From Faecalicatena sp. Marseille-Q4148 (GTDB lineage: Bacteria; Bacillota; Clostridia; Lachnospirales; Lachnospiraceae), in the NCBI GenBank assembly GCA_018228665.1, contig CP073692.1, forward strand, positions 62,001 to 126,000: DNA of 64,000 nt, written 5' to 3'. A program made the position numbers and the translations under genes. The notes beneath the pieces are model-generated. The model did not search any database. It worked only from the letters and a program-made list of their open reading frames with translations, and was not told the origin of the DNA. This document shows positions 1 to 8,307 of this stretch, piece by piece; the first letter of the stretch is position 1; every line of letters starts with the position of its first letter.

Positions 1-1232
1 CAAAACTGACAAAATTAGAAAAGTACTGGATTTTATATGATGTGGGGAATTCAGCGTTTATTTTGCTTGTCTCAACAATCATACCGATTTATTTTAATGC
101 GATGGCAGAAGCAGCAGGTCTGTCGGAAGTGGAGTATCTGGCATACTGGGGATATGCGGCGTCTGTCTCTACCATTCTGGTAACACTGATCGGACCGGTA
201 TTTGGAACGATCGCAGATACAAAAGGTTTTAAAAAACCTATCTTTATTGCCAGTATGATGGTGGGTGTGCTTGGATGTGCGGCGCTTTCTCTGCCAAAGT
301 CATGGATTGTCTTTTTGGCAGTGTTTGTAATTGCAAAAGTTGGTTATTCATCAAGTCTTGTGTTTTATGATGCAATGCTTTCGGATGTGACCACTCATGA
401 GAGAATGGATATGGTATCTTCACATGGTTATGCGTGGGGATATCTTGGAAGCTGTATTCCGTTTGTACTCAGTCTTGCGGTGGTACTGCTTTATGAGCAG
501 ATAGGCATTACAATGACAACAGCGATGGCAATCGCATTTTTCCTGAATGCAGCATGGTGGTTTCTTGTAACCATCCCATTGCTGAAAAACTATGAACAGA
601 TTCACTATACAAAAGATCATAAACACCCGGTAAGAGAGAGTTTTCAGAGACTTGGACATGCGTTTCGGGATATAAAGAAGCACAAGAAAATATTTTTATT
701 TCTCATTTCATTTTTCTTTTATATTGACGGCGTATATACCATTATCGGGATGGCAACTGCTTACGGAAGCGCATTGGGACTGGATGCAATGAATCTTCTT
801 GTGGCACTCCTTGTGACGCAGATTGTAGCATTTCCATTTGCACTGCTTTTTGGAAGATTGGCTAAGAAGTACGAGACAAGCAGTCTGATTAAAATCTGTA
901 TAGCAGCTTATGCAGGGATTGCTTTGTTTGCGATTCAGTTGGATAAACAGTGGGAATTCTGGATGCTGGCAGTCTGTGTGGGAATGTTCCAGGGAGCAAT
1001 CCAGGCATTGTCCAGATCTTATTTTGCAAAAATTATTCCGCCGGAAAAAGCAGGAGAATTTTTCGGGATTTTTGATATTTGCGGAAAAGGCGCAGCTTTT
1101 ATGGGAACTGCTCTGATGGGAGTTTTTGCTCAGGTAACAGGCAATGCAAACGGGGGCGTTTTTATTTTAGCAATTATGTTTGTAATAGGATTTTTTGTGT
1201 TTGTGAAAGCGAATCGGACAAAAGCAGTATAG
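1..1232 (+). CDS. MFS transporter, UMF1/Atg22-like family (5' end outside window)
   Basis: Integral membrane transporter of the major facilitator superfamily. A GTG at 42 could be taken as the start, but the frame is open to base 3 and reads KLTKLEKYWILYDVGNSAF. That is the usual N-terminus of the UMF1 family with its D-x-G/A-N-S-A-F signature, so the real start lies left of the window. About twelve hydrophobic segments are visible, with a charged loop near the middle (HYTKDHKHPVRESFQRLGHA) separating two six-helix halves. The substrate cannot be told from sequence. The next gene follows after 24 bp and may be co-transcribed. Confidence 0.85.
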   Translation, partial: KLTKLEKYWILYDVGNSAFILLVSTIIPIYFNAMAEAAGLSEVEYLAYWGYAASVSTILVTLIGPVFGTIADTKGFKKPIFIASMMVGVLGCAALSLPKSWIVFLAVFVIAKVGYSSSLVFYDAMLSDVTTHERMDMVSSHGYAWGYLGSCIPFVLSLAVVLLYEQIGITMTTAMAIAFFLNAAWWFLVTIPLLKNYEQIHYTKDHKHPVRESFQRLGHAFRDIKKHKKIFLFLISFFFYIDGVYTIIGMATAYGSALGLDAMNLLVALLVTQIVAFPFALLFGRLAKKYETSSLIKICIAAYAGIALFAIQLDKQWEFWMLAVCVGMFQGAIQALSRSYFAKIIPPEKAGEFFGIFDICGKGAAFMGTALMGVFAQVTGNANGGVFILAIMFVIGFFVFVKANRTKAV

Positions 1233-1256
1233 TATTGTGAAATAGAAAGAGGTATT

Positions 1257-2189
1257 ATGTTAATTGAATTTAAACGTCCGCAGCTGGAAGATAGAGAAGT
1301 GATTTCAGAATATTTCTGGAACTATCCGTCCAGGAGCTGTGACAGAACATTTGTAAATGGATTTTTATGGTCAAGATTTTATAATGGTGGTTTTGCAGTT
1401 ATTGAAGATACACTGGTATTTGAAGATGAATTGAATGGAAAGTATTCTTATTCTTATCCGGCAGGAACACCGGAGAATATCAAAAAGGCAATTCTGTGCC
1501 TGGAAGAACATTGCAGAGAAAAGGGAGCTCCTTTTGCGCTTCATGCAGTGACGCCGGAGCAGTTTGCACAGTTAGAACAGTTATTTCCGGGAAAGTTCCA
1601 GATAGAATATAACAGAGACTGGGCAGATTATGTTTATGAATCTGAAAAGCTGGCTACATTGTCTGGTAAGAAACTTCATTCCAAACGAAATCACGTTAAT
1701 CGCTTTATGGCAACTCATGATAACTGGACTTATGAAAAACTGACAAAAGAAAATGTAGAAGAATGTTTTCAGATGGCGCTTCTGTGGCGGAAAGAAAACG
1801 GATGTGACGATGATGAAGATAAAAATGAAGAAATGTGCGTAACATTGAATTCTTTGCGGTTATTTGAGGAATTAGGAGTTGTTGGAGGAATTCTTCGTGT
1901 AGATGGCAGAATTGTAGCATTTACGATGGGAGAACCAATTTGTGAAGATACGTTTGTCGTGCATATTGAGAAGGCATTTGCAGATGTGGACGGAGCTTAT
2001 ACAGTGATTAACCAACAGTTTGTACAGCATGAATGTTTGGATTACAAGTATGTAAATCGAGAAGAAGACACCGGGGCAGAAGGGTTGCGAAAAGCAAAAT
2101 TATCTTACAAGCCGGTATTCCTTGTGGAAAAAGGAATGGTAACCTGTGTAGAGCAGGAAGATTTAGAAAAAATTAGTTGTAATAAGTAG
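1257..2189 (+). CDS. DUF2156 domain protein (GNAT-like acyltransferase fold)
   Basis: 310-residue soluble protein that resembles the DUF2156 family, related to the catalytic C-terminal part of phosphatidylglycerol lysyltransferases and to other GNAT-fold aminoacyl transferases. The N-terminus MLIEFKRPQLEDREVISEYF and the C-terminal part (GRIVAFTMGEP, then VNREEDTGAEGLRKAKLSYKP) are typical of that family. No membrane part is present, so it is not a full MprF. The ATG is preceded by AGAGGT. It lies 24 bp after the MFS gene. The substrate is unknown. Confidence 0.75.
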   Translation: MLIEFKRPQLEDREVISEYFWNYPSRSCDRTFVNGFLWSRFYNGGFAVIEDTLVFEDELNGKYSYSYPAGTPENIKKAILCLEEHCREKGAPFALHAVTPEQFAQLEQLFPGKFQIEYNRDWADYVYESEKLATLSGKKLHSKRNHVNRFMATHDNWTYEKLTKENVEECFQMALLWRKENGCDDDEDKNEEMCVTLNSLRLFEELGVVGGILRVDGRIVAFTMGEPICEDTFVVHIEKAFADVDGAYTVINQQFVQHECLDYKYVNREEDTGAEGLRKAKLSYKPVFLVEKGMVTCVEQEDLEKISCNK

Positions 2190-2215
2190 GTGCAAACATT
2201 ATAGCGGGAAAAGCA

Positions 2216-2266
2216 GGAGCTGTTGCGTCAGTAGATTTGTCTGCTGATACAACAGCTTCATTTTAT
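2216..2266. terminator. Intrinsic terminator between convergent genes
   Basis: A roughly 20-bp stem with a few wobbles (2216-2235 with 2240-2259) around a TTTG loop is followed by ATTTTAT. It sits between the ends of the DUF2156 gene and the convergent DUF4317 gene and can serve the former. Confidence 0.75.
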
Positions 2267-2300
2267 GTTCTAAAATACTTTCTATAAATAAATTGGCATA

Positions 2301-3437
2301 TTATTCTTTGGTCAATCCCATAATGTGGATTCCATTGACTTCTACACTGTCATCCATCTGAATGACGATACAGCGGCGTCCGTCGATAATTTTTGTTTCA
2401 ATCAGGTCGGTACGGTCTGGATTTACCTGAATAGTAATGTTTGGTGTTTTGACTTCAAATTTTCTTGTACTGGCAATGTTTGATACAAGAAAAGAAGACT
2501 GATCACTTCCGGTAGAGGCTTCATATTGACGGTCAAATTCTTCCAGATGTTCTTCCGTTGCTCCGCTGCTTGCAAGAAGTCGTTTTACTTCTGTTTTATC
2601 AAGAGAGAGAGGTTCCGGATTTTCTTTATTCTCTTCTGCAATTTCATTTAATTTTTCATGGATATTTTTGACAACTTCATAATCGCATTCATTTCCAAGA
2701 GTTTCTTCAATAATTGTATGGAAGCTTTCCTTCTGAGTCTTTGCGGTAAGCGGAATCCGGCAGCCGAGGAATTCTTCTACGAATTCAGATTGTAATTCCT
2801 CAGGATTTTTTGAATAGTAGAGGAGACTGTGGATGTCGCTGTTTCGGTCAGTAAAAGCAGGGAACAGGAATCCTTTTTGCGGAACTTCCACAATCCAGTC
2901 ACGAATTCGATCCATAATGCTATTTGTTTCTTCGTTGTAGCAGAGTCCGGCTTTAGATAATTTGACCGGACAGATACTGCAAAGAAGGTGTTCGTAGACA
3001 TATTCGGAGGAATCAAACATTTCATCTCCGTCAGATGCTTTGCCCGGAATATCGTAGGCAGCGTGAATCAGGATAATATAATAATTTTCACCATAGGAGT
3101 AATGTTCGATTACTCTGTCGTAAAATTCATCCAACAGCACATCGTCTTTTAGCTTGCTGTCTCTTAATTTCAGAAGAAATGTCTGAGCGCCATCAGAGAG
3201 TTCCTGTTCCAGTGGGAACTCCAGATTGATCAGATTTTTCCCGATGGTTCCGGAAAGGGTTTTTTTGAAAATATCAAAATATTTAAACATTTCTTCTTCA
3301 GGAAGAGAGAGGAATGCTTCTTTTAGTTCTGTTTTTCGTTCCTTCTCAGCATCTACATAGCATCCGCAAATGCGGGTAATGGCGCAATTGGAAGGAGAAA
3401 ACTGTTTTTTAATTTCTGCAACTTCTTTTTTATTCAT
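2301..3437 (-). CDS. DUF4317 domain protein
   Basis: 378-residue soluble protein recognised as DUF4317 by its N-terminus MNKKEVAEIKKQFSPSNCAI followed by RICGCYVD. The family is widespread in Clostridia and has no established function. The rest is acidic and mostly helical, and no catalytic motif is obvious. It is a single gene, 23 bp downstream of the nitroreductase on the same strand, so the two could be co-transcribed. The start is the ATG after GAGGTAAAATTAC. Confidence 0.75.
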   Translation of the reverse strand: MNKKEVAEIKKQFSPSNCAITRICGCYVDAEKERKTELKEAFLSLPEEEMFKYFDIFKKTLSGTIGKNLINLEFPLEQELSDGAQTFLLKLRDSKLKDDVLLDEFYDRVIEHYSYGENYYIILIHAAYDIPGKASDGDEMFDSSEYVYEHLLCSICPVKLSKAGLCYNEETNSIMDRIRDWIVEVPQKGFLFPAFTDRNSDIHSLLYYSKNPEELQSEFVEEFLGCRIPLTAKTQKESFHTIIEETLGNECDYEVVKNIHEKLNEIAEENKENPEPLSLDKTEVKRLLASSGATEEHLEEFDRQYEASTGSDQSSFLVSNIASTRKFEVKTPNITIQVNPDRTDLIETKIIDGRRCIVIQMDDSVEVNGIHIMGLTKE

Positions 3438-3460
3438 GTAATTTTACCTCGTGTTATGTA

Positions 3461-4255
3461 TTATTTCCATGTCACATTTGCAATCCTGCGCGGAGCAGTT
3501 CTTTCATAAAATACATGGGGATATCCAAGCAGCATACAGGCATGGATTGTTTCATCCGGAGAAAGTGAGAGCCATTCCCGCACAGCCGGGATTCGGTTAG
3601 CAATACCGGCGAGATAACCGTTATAGAGAGCGCCAAGTCCGTTGGATACAGCCATTAATTCCATATTCTGCGCAGCCAGTCCTGCATCCAGAGCAGTATC
3701 TGCGGTAATGAACACAAGCGCCGGAGCATTGCGAAACAGAAAATCATCGTGACGGTCAGCGTTTCGGCGTTTGTAAAAGCTGGCAAATGGAATCAGTTCA
3801 CGGGGAATCGATCCCGCTTGAGCAACAATGAGAGAACCGATCTCATCCCAGAGTAATTGCTTGAAGGAATCGAGCTCTTTCTGAACAAAAATGAAGTGGC
3901 AGCTCTGGGAATTTTTGGCAGTGGCGGTATAACGTCCGGCCTGGAGAAGTTCTTCTAACAGATGCTGTGAAATCGGTTCCGGTTTGTAATCGCGTATACT
4001 GCGGCGAAACTTGATTGTGTGCAGCAGTTGTTCCGGAGAAAATTCAAATGTTTCTTTGCGATATGTTTCTACATCTTCCATATCGTATTCCGGAATACTG
4101 ACAGCAGAAACCGGACAAATTGCAACACAGTGTCCGCAGAGAATACACGGCCCTTTTATGTGGGCAGTGCCATCTATAAGTTCAATGCGGCTGCCGACAC
4201 AATCGCCGGCACAGGCGCCGCAGCCGATACATTTATCCTGATCAATAAAAACCAT
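3461..4255 (-). CDS. Ferredoxin-nitroreductase fusion protein
   Basis: 264-residue flavoprotein of the nitroreductase family with an N-terminal two-cluster ferredoxin domain. Cys 9, 12, 15 and 19 and Cys 37, 40, 43 and 47 give two [4Fe-4S] sites. The FMN-binding nitroreductase domain starts near residue 75 with FRRSIRDYKPEPI. I chose ATG 4255 because AAGGAGGT lies just upstream; the frame stays open another 49 codons, but that stretch is not ferredoxin-like and contains the promoter. Family members transfer electrons from a reduced ferredoxin cluster to FMN and reduce nitro or quinone-like compounds. The true substrate is unknown. Confidence 0.88.
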   Translation of the reverse strand: MVFIDQDKCIGCGACAGDCVGSRIELIDGTAHIKGPCILCGHCVAICPVSAVSIPEYDMEDVETYRKETFEFSPEQLLHTIKFRRSIRDYKPEPISQHLLEELLQAGRYTATAKNSQSCHFIFVQKELDSFKQLLWDEIGSLIVAQAGSIPRELIPFASFYKRRNADRHDDFLFRNAPALVFITADTALDAGLAAQNMELMAVSNGLGALYNGYLAGIANRIPAVREWLSLSPDETIHACMLLGYPHVFYERTAPRRIANVTWK

Positions 4256-4279
4256 TTTGGACCTCCTTATATATGTCAG

Positions 4280-4298
4280 ATCGGATAAAAAATCCGAT
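4280..4298. promoter_or_regulatory. Inverted repeat in the nitroreductase leader
   Basis: Perfect 7-bp arms ATCGGAT and ATCCGAT around five A. It lies just after the predicted transcription start of the nitroreductase gene and could be an operator or a 5'-UTR hairpin. No regulator is obvious nearby. Confidence 0.4.
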
Positions 4299-4312
4299 GG
4301 GAATCTTATAGT

Positions 4313-4341
4313 ATTGTATGAAATCGTATCGGGAAAATCAA
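4313..4341 (-). promoter_or_regulatory. Sigma-A promoter of the nitroreductase gene
   Basis: On the minus strand TTGATT (4336-4341) and TACAAT (4313-4318) are separated by 17 bp. The -10 box is about 58 bp upstream of the start codon. Confidence 0.5.
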
Positions 4342-4432
4342 TGGTTTCTTTGAAAAACCGGTATAGATTTTTCAGAAAGCCTGGAGTACAATGAGACTGC
4401 ATAAGAAAAATAAGAAAGGCAGAGTGATAGAT

Positions 4433-5053
4433 ATGGACAAGAAAATTATTTTGGCATCTGCATCTCCACGACGGAAGGAATTGATGACATTAGCGGGATA
4501 TACATTTGAAGTAAAGGTTAGTGAGAAAGAGGAGTGCTATAAAAGTAATATACCGGAAGAGATTGTAAAAGAGCTGGCGTTTCAAAAGGCAGAAGATGTG
4601 GCGGGACGGACAGCGAAGAAGAAACTGGCAGTCATTGGGGCAGATACGGTTGTGGCAGTGGATCAGGAGATTCTCGGGAAACCAAAGACAGAAGAAGAAG
4701 CTTTTGCCATGATCCGCAAAATCGCCGGAAGGACACATCAAGTCTATACGGGCGTGGCAGTGCTGGATTTCGATGATGCCGGGAAATGTACAGCGACAAG
4801 CCATGCAGTCAAGACAGATGTGACGGTGTATCCAATGACAGATAAGGAAATACAGACTTATCTGTCATCGGAGGAAGTTATGGATAAAGCGGGAGCCTAC
4901 GGAATCCAGGGACGGTTTGCCGTATTTATAGAGAAGATTGACGGCGATTATTATAATGTGATGGGTCTGCCGATTTCCTATCTCTATCATGTGCTGGAAG
5001 ACGGAGCTCAATTGGCGGAAGAATCGGATGTTCTGCGGACTGTCGGGAAGTAA
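4433..5053 (+). CDS. maf: Maf-like nucleotide pyrophosphatase
   Basis: 206-residue cytoplasmic Maf/HAM1-fold enzyme that hydrolyses nucleoside triphosphates (typically dTTP/UTP or modified nucleotides) to monophosphate and pyrophosphate. The signature SASPRRKEL lies at residues 9-17. The conserved acidic GADTVVAVD and a C-terminal DKAGAYGIQG motif are present. I chose ATG 4433, which puts the signature at the usual position; an upstream in-frame ATG at 4391 would add 14 basic residues not seen in the family. Its 3' end overlaps the end of the convergent MATE gene by 46 bp. Confidence 0.88.
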   Translation: MDKKIILASASPRRKELMTLAGYTFEVKVSEKEECYKSNIPEEIVKELAFQKAEDVAGRTAKKKLAVIGADTVVAVDQEILGKPKTEEEAFAMIRKIAGRTHQVYTGVAVLDFDDAGKCTATSHAVKTDVTVYPMTDKEIQTYLSSEEVMDKAGAYGIQGRFAVFIEKIDGDYYNVMGLPISYLYHVLEDGAQLAEESDVLRTVGK

Positions 5054-6372
5054 TGATAATCATTCCGTTTCTTAAGGAAATAATAAACCGACAGGAAAAC
5101 GGTCATACATTCTGCAATTGGCACTGCAAGCCAGATGCCATTTACACCGATAAAGTATGGGAGAATGAGTATGTTTGCAGTAATTAAAACAAATGTCCGG
5201 ACGAAAGAAATGACAGCAGATATCTTTCCGTCTGAAAATGCTGTGAACATGGAAGAGGCAAATATATTTATGCCTGCAAACAAATAGTTCAATGAAAACA
5301 GAAAGAAACCGGTGTTAGCAATTCTGAAGGTCTCGGAGTCAGCCGGTGTAAAAATCTGTACAATTACCGGAGAAGAAATCAGCGCAAGCACGGTGATCAG
5401 TACTGAAGAGATGCCGATGAAGCAAAGACAGATTTTAAATACCTTCTGCAGCATTGGATGATTTTTGCTTCCATAGTTGAAACTGATAACAGGAGCGACT
5501 CCCATAGAGAAGCCCATATACAAGGCGTTGAATAAAAATTGTCCGTACAATACGATGGTAATGGCGGCAACACCGGGCTCACCAAGAAATTTCAGCATCA
5601 TAATGTTGAACAGGTAAGTTACAACTGCGTTAGAAAGGTTCGTTACCATTTCAGAAGAACCGTTTAGACAACTGTCTTTTAGCACGCGAATCCGGATGCG
5701 AGGTTTGACAAAATACAGTGAATGCCTGACAAAGAGGAAGTAAATCGTGCCGACAACCGCAGGGATGAGCTGACCGATACCGGTGGCGAGCGCTGCACCG
5801 CGCACGCCCATTTGCAATGGTCCCATAAAAAGATAATCGAGAACCATGTTGGCAAGACCGCCGCTGATTGTCAGAATAAGCCCGAACACAGGCTTTCCGG
5901 CTGTAACAAAAAGTGTTTGAAATAATAATTGTAAAATACAGGCCGGAGCCAGATATAAAGAGACGCTAAGATAGCCAATACAATCATCAAGAAGCACATC
6001 TGTAGCTCCTAATACACGGGAAATCGGTTCCAGAAATACATTTCCGATGCCCATTAGCAGAAATCCGGCAATCAAACCGGTCAATATGATGAAAGAGAAA
6101 TCTTCGCGTGCACTGGCAAAATCTCCGGCGCCCATTTTACGCGCAATAATAGCGCTTCCGCCGGTAGCAAGCATAACGCCGATGGCAATGACGAGGCTAA
6201 TGGCAGGGTATACGATGTTTGTGGCTGAGAGCGCATCTGTTCCGACCAGGCGGGAGATAAAGATTCCATCTACAATTGTATAGAGCGACATAAAAACCAT
6301 CATGATCATCGTCGGAAAAGCAAACTGCAGCAATGAAAAGAAGTTAAAGTTTCTGGCAATTGAATTTTTCAT
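5008..6372 (-). CDS. MATE family efflux transporter
   Basis: 454-residue membrane protein of the multidrug and toxin extrusion family with about twelve hydrophobic helices in two similar halves (each opening with a stretch such as SLLQFAFPTMIMMVFMSLYT). Such proteins export cationic drugs or metabolites with Na+ or H+. It is divergent from a MerR-type regulator with a GyrI-like sensor domain, and its own promoter has the 19-bp spacer typical of MerR activation. Drug-inducible expression is therefore likely by inference. Its last 46 bp overlap the convergent maf gene. Confidence 0.88.
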   Translation of the reverse strand: MKNSIARNFNFFSLLQFAFPTMIMMVFMSLYTIVDGIFISRLVGTDALSATNIVYPAISLVIAIGVMLATGGSAIIARKMGAGDFASAREDFSFIILTGLIAGFLLMGIGNVFLEPISRVLGATDVLLDDCIGYLSVSLYLAPACILQLLFQTLFVTAGKPVFGLILTISGGLANMVLDYLFMGPLQMGVRGAALATGIGQLIPAVVGTIYFLFVRHSLYFVKPRIRIRVLKDSCLNGSSEMVTNLSNAVVTYLFNIMMLKFLGEPGVAAITIVLYGQFLFNALYMGFSMGVAPVISFNYGSKNHPMLQKVFKICLCFIGISSVLITVLALISSPVIVQIFTPADSETFRIANTGFFLFSLNYLFAGINIFASSMFTAFSDGKISAVISFVRTFVLITANILILPYFIGVNGIWLAVPIAECMTVFLSVYYFLKKRNDYHYFPTVRRTSDSSAN

Positions 6373-6395
6373 GATATGTCATCCTTTCTTTTTAA

Positions 6396-6439
6396 TTGAA
6401 CATCTGATATGATAAACTATAGAGTAACACGATAGTCAA
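6396..6439. promoter_or_regulatory. Divergent promoter region with MerR-type operator
   Basis: Minus strand, towards the MATE gene: TTGACT (6434-6439) and TATCAT (6409-6414) are 19 bp apart. The spacer is flanked by a dyad with arms ACTAT and ATAGT. A 19-bp spacer with a dyad inside is the hallmark of promoters twisted into activity by MerR proteins. Plus strand, towards merR: TTGAAC (6396-6401) and TATAGA (6418-6423), 16 bp apart, so the two promoters overlap and one bound regulator could control both. Confidence 0.7.
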
Positions 6440-6462
6440 GCAGAAAAAAGGAAGAATTGAAA

Positions 6463-7323
6463 ATGAATAAGAGCAGATATTTAAGTACCGGAGAATTTGC
6501 AAAATTGAGCAGAACAACGAAGCATACATTGTTTTATTATGATGAAATCGGATTGTTTTCGCCGGCAATCAAATTGGAAAACGGATATCGGTATTATTCT
6601 TACAGTCAGTTAGATGTGTTTGATGTGATCTGCACCCTTAGAGATCTGGATATGCCGCTTGAGAAGATACAGGCATACATGAAAGGCAGGACGCCGGAGA
6701 AGCTCATGGAAGTGCTAAAAGAAGAGGAAGAGATTATTGCGGGAAGAATCAGACAGCTTCGCAGGACAAAGGAATGGGTTCGGCGCAAAATGCTTCATCT
6801 GGAAACGGCGATGCAGATGGATGCAGATGAAATTGCTGTTTGTCAGGAAGCAAGCCGATATTTAGTTACGAGATATGTAACATCGTCTAACGAAAAAGCG
6901 TGGGCAAGAGCAATCGGAGAATTGTATGAATATTGTGAGAAGTATGAGCTGCAGAGTCCATATGCGATTGGGTACCGTCTGGATATGAAAGATGTCCGCA
7001 GAAAGAAATACACCAATTATCATACCGTCTATGAAATGTTTGACATAAGACCTGGAAAAGTAGCATGCTGTCTGCGCCCGGCAGGAGAATATCTGACAGC
7101 CTGTCATCGTGGAGACTGGCATAAAGTAGGCGATACTTATGAGCGTATGATTGCTTATGCTGACGCCCATGACCTTTGTCTGGGAGAATATTTCTATGAA
7201 GATACAATGATTGACAGTCTGACAGCAGAGCAGGAAGAGGCGTTTGTGACGAAGATTATCTGTCCTGTTGTAGAAAAAAACTATGTTTCCGGTGAACAGA
7301 AAAATAGGCAAAGAGAAAAATAG
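6463..7323 (+). CDS. MerR family regulator with GyrI-like effector domain
   Basis: 286-residue transcription factor. Residues 1-70 form the MerR winged helix (STGEFAKLSRTTKHTLFYYDEIGLFSP). A coiled dimerisation helix follows at about 75-115, then a GyrI/BmrR-like ligand-binding domain. The closest architecture is BltR/BmrR, multidrug-sensing activators. I chose ATG 6463 because AAGGAAG lies 8 nt upstream; a TTG two codons earlier is also in frame. It is divergent from the MATE pump and most likely activates it. Confidence 0.85.
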   Translation: MNKSRYLSTGEFAKLSRTTKHTLFYYDEIGLFSPAIKLENGYRYYSYSQLDVFDVICTLRDLDMPLEKIQAYMKGRTPEKLMEVLKEEEEIIAGRIRQLRRTKEWVRRKMLHLETAMQMDADEIAVCQEASRYLVTRYVTSSNEKAWARAIGELYEYCEKYELQSPYAIGYRLDMKDVRRKKYTNYHTVYEMFDIRPGKVACCLRPAGEYLTACHRGDWHKVGDTYERMIAYADAHDLCLGEYFYEDTMIDSLTAEQEEAFVTKIICPVVEKNYVSGEQKNRQREK

Positions 7324-7350
7324 ATAAACAGCAAAATGGGAGATAAAACA

Positions 7351-7385
7351 GGGGATACAGTACTATTTGAAGGTACTGTATCCCC
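7351..7385. terminator. Bidirectional terminator hairpin
   Basis: A perfect 13-bp stem (7351-7363 with 7373-7385, arm GGGGATACAGTAC) with a 9-nt loop. On the minus strand it is followed by TGTTTTAT. It lies between merR and the convergent DUF368 gene. Confidence 0.7.
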
Positions 7386-7401
7386 GCGCTATTATATGGT
7401 G

Positions 7402-8253
7402 TTATTCTTCCCCGCCTAATTTGCTGGCAACAAACCAGCCGGCGATAAATGTTACGATACCGAGTGCTAATAACGGAAGAGAGAACTGGCTCCAGTCCGT
7501 TTTCATAAGAATTGCAATCGGAGATGCAAGAATCAGACCAATGATTCCGTAATATGCGTGAATTTCTGCTTTTTTAAAGATAAATTCAATCAGTTTGGCA
7601 ATGGCAAAAATTCCGATGACAATGCCAATGCCGAAAGGAACTAAAATTCCAAATACACGAAGAATTTCATTTAGATTGAAAGCAATCAGAGCGTCTATGA
7701 AGTCGTTGATCGTTTCAATGATCGTATCATAATAACCGAGCAGCATCAGCATCATAGAACCGCTGACTCCCGGAACAACCATTGTGGCAGCAGCTATGAT
7801 ACCTACGGCAAATAGTTTTATCACATTGATCAGACTAAAGCTTACATCAGCGGCAGCTCCGCCATTTTCGCCAAGAACAGCCATTAGAATTACGATTCCG
7901 AAGAAGATAAAAAACGGAATCAGTTTGCCAACAGAAACTGAGTGTCCTTTTACTTTCTTAAAGATAAATGGAAGACTTCCGGCGATAAGACCGCAAAATG
8001 CGAAATTAGTTGGAATCGGATAGTTTGCTAACAAAAATTCAAATAATCTTGAGAGCAGTACAATCGCAAGTCCTGCGCCTGCAAAAATAGGAAGAAGTAA
8101 TTTCATACTTTCTTTAAATTCACTTTTTAAATGAGTAATAGAATGGATCAGCTTATCGTAAAGGCCCATAGCGACCATCATAGTTCCTCCGCTGACGCCG
8201 GGAATGATGTTAGCGATTCCTACAACCATACCCTGTAAGATTTTTTTTAACAT
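7402..8253 (-). CDS. DUF368 membrane protein
   Basis: 283-residue polytopic membrane protein of the DUF368 family, recognised by two repeated motifs, IPGVSGGTMM near residue 17 and VPGVSGSMMLMLLG in the second half, each in a helical hairpin. Some DUF368 proteins (PopT/UptA-related work) have been linked to undecaprenyl phosphate recycling, so a role in lipid-carrier flipping is possible but inferred. I chose ATG 8253 because of AAGGAGA just upstream. The gene is 54 bp downstream of the aminotransferase on the same strand, probably one transcript. Confidence 0.8.
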   Translation of the reverse strand: MLKKILQGMVVGIANIIPGVSGGTMMVAMGLYDKLIHSITHLKSEFKESMKLLLPIFAGAGLAIVLLSRLFEFLLANYPIPTNFAFCGLIAGSLPFIFKKVKGHSVSVGKLIPFFIFFGIVILMAVLGENGGAAADVSFSLINVIKLFAVGIIAAATMVVPGVSGSMMLMLLGYYDTIIETINDFIDALIAFNLNEILRVFGILVPFGIGIVIGIFAIAKLIEFIFKKAEIHAYYGIIGLILASPIAILMKTDWSQFSLPLLALGIVTFIAGWFVASKLGGEE

Positions 8254-8307
8254 AGTAGTTCTCCTTGATTTTATATATTTTTTGTTTTCATACAGCAAGA
8301 ACAGTTT

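Noticed and set aside
42..1232. GTG at 42 as start of the MFS gene
   Set aside because: The frame is open to the left edge and the extra residues match the family N-terminus, so the gene is cut by the window.
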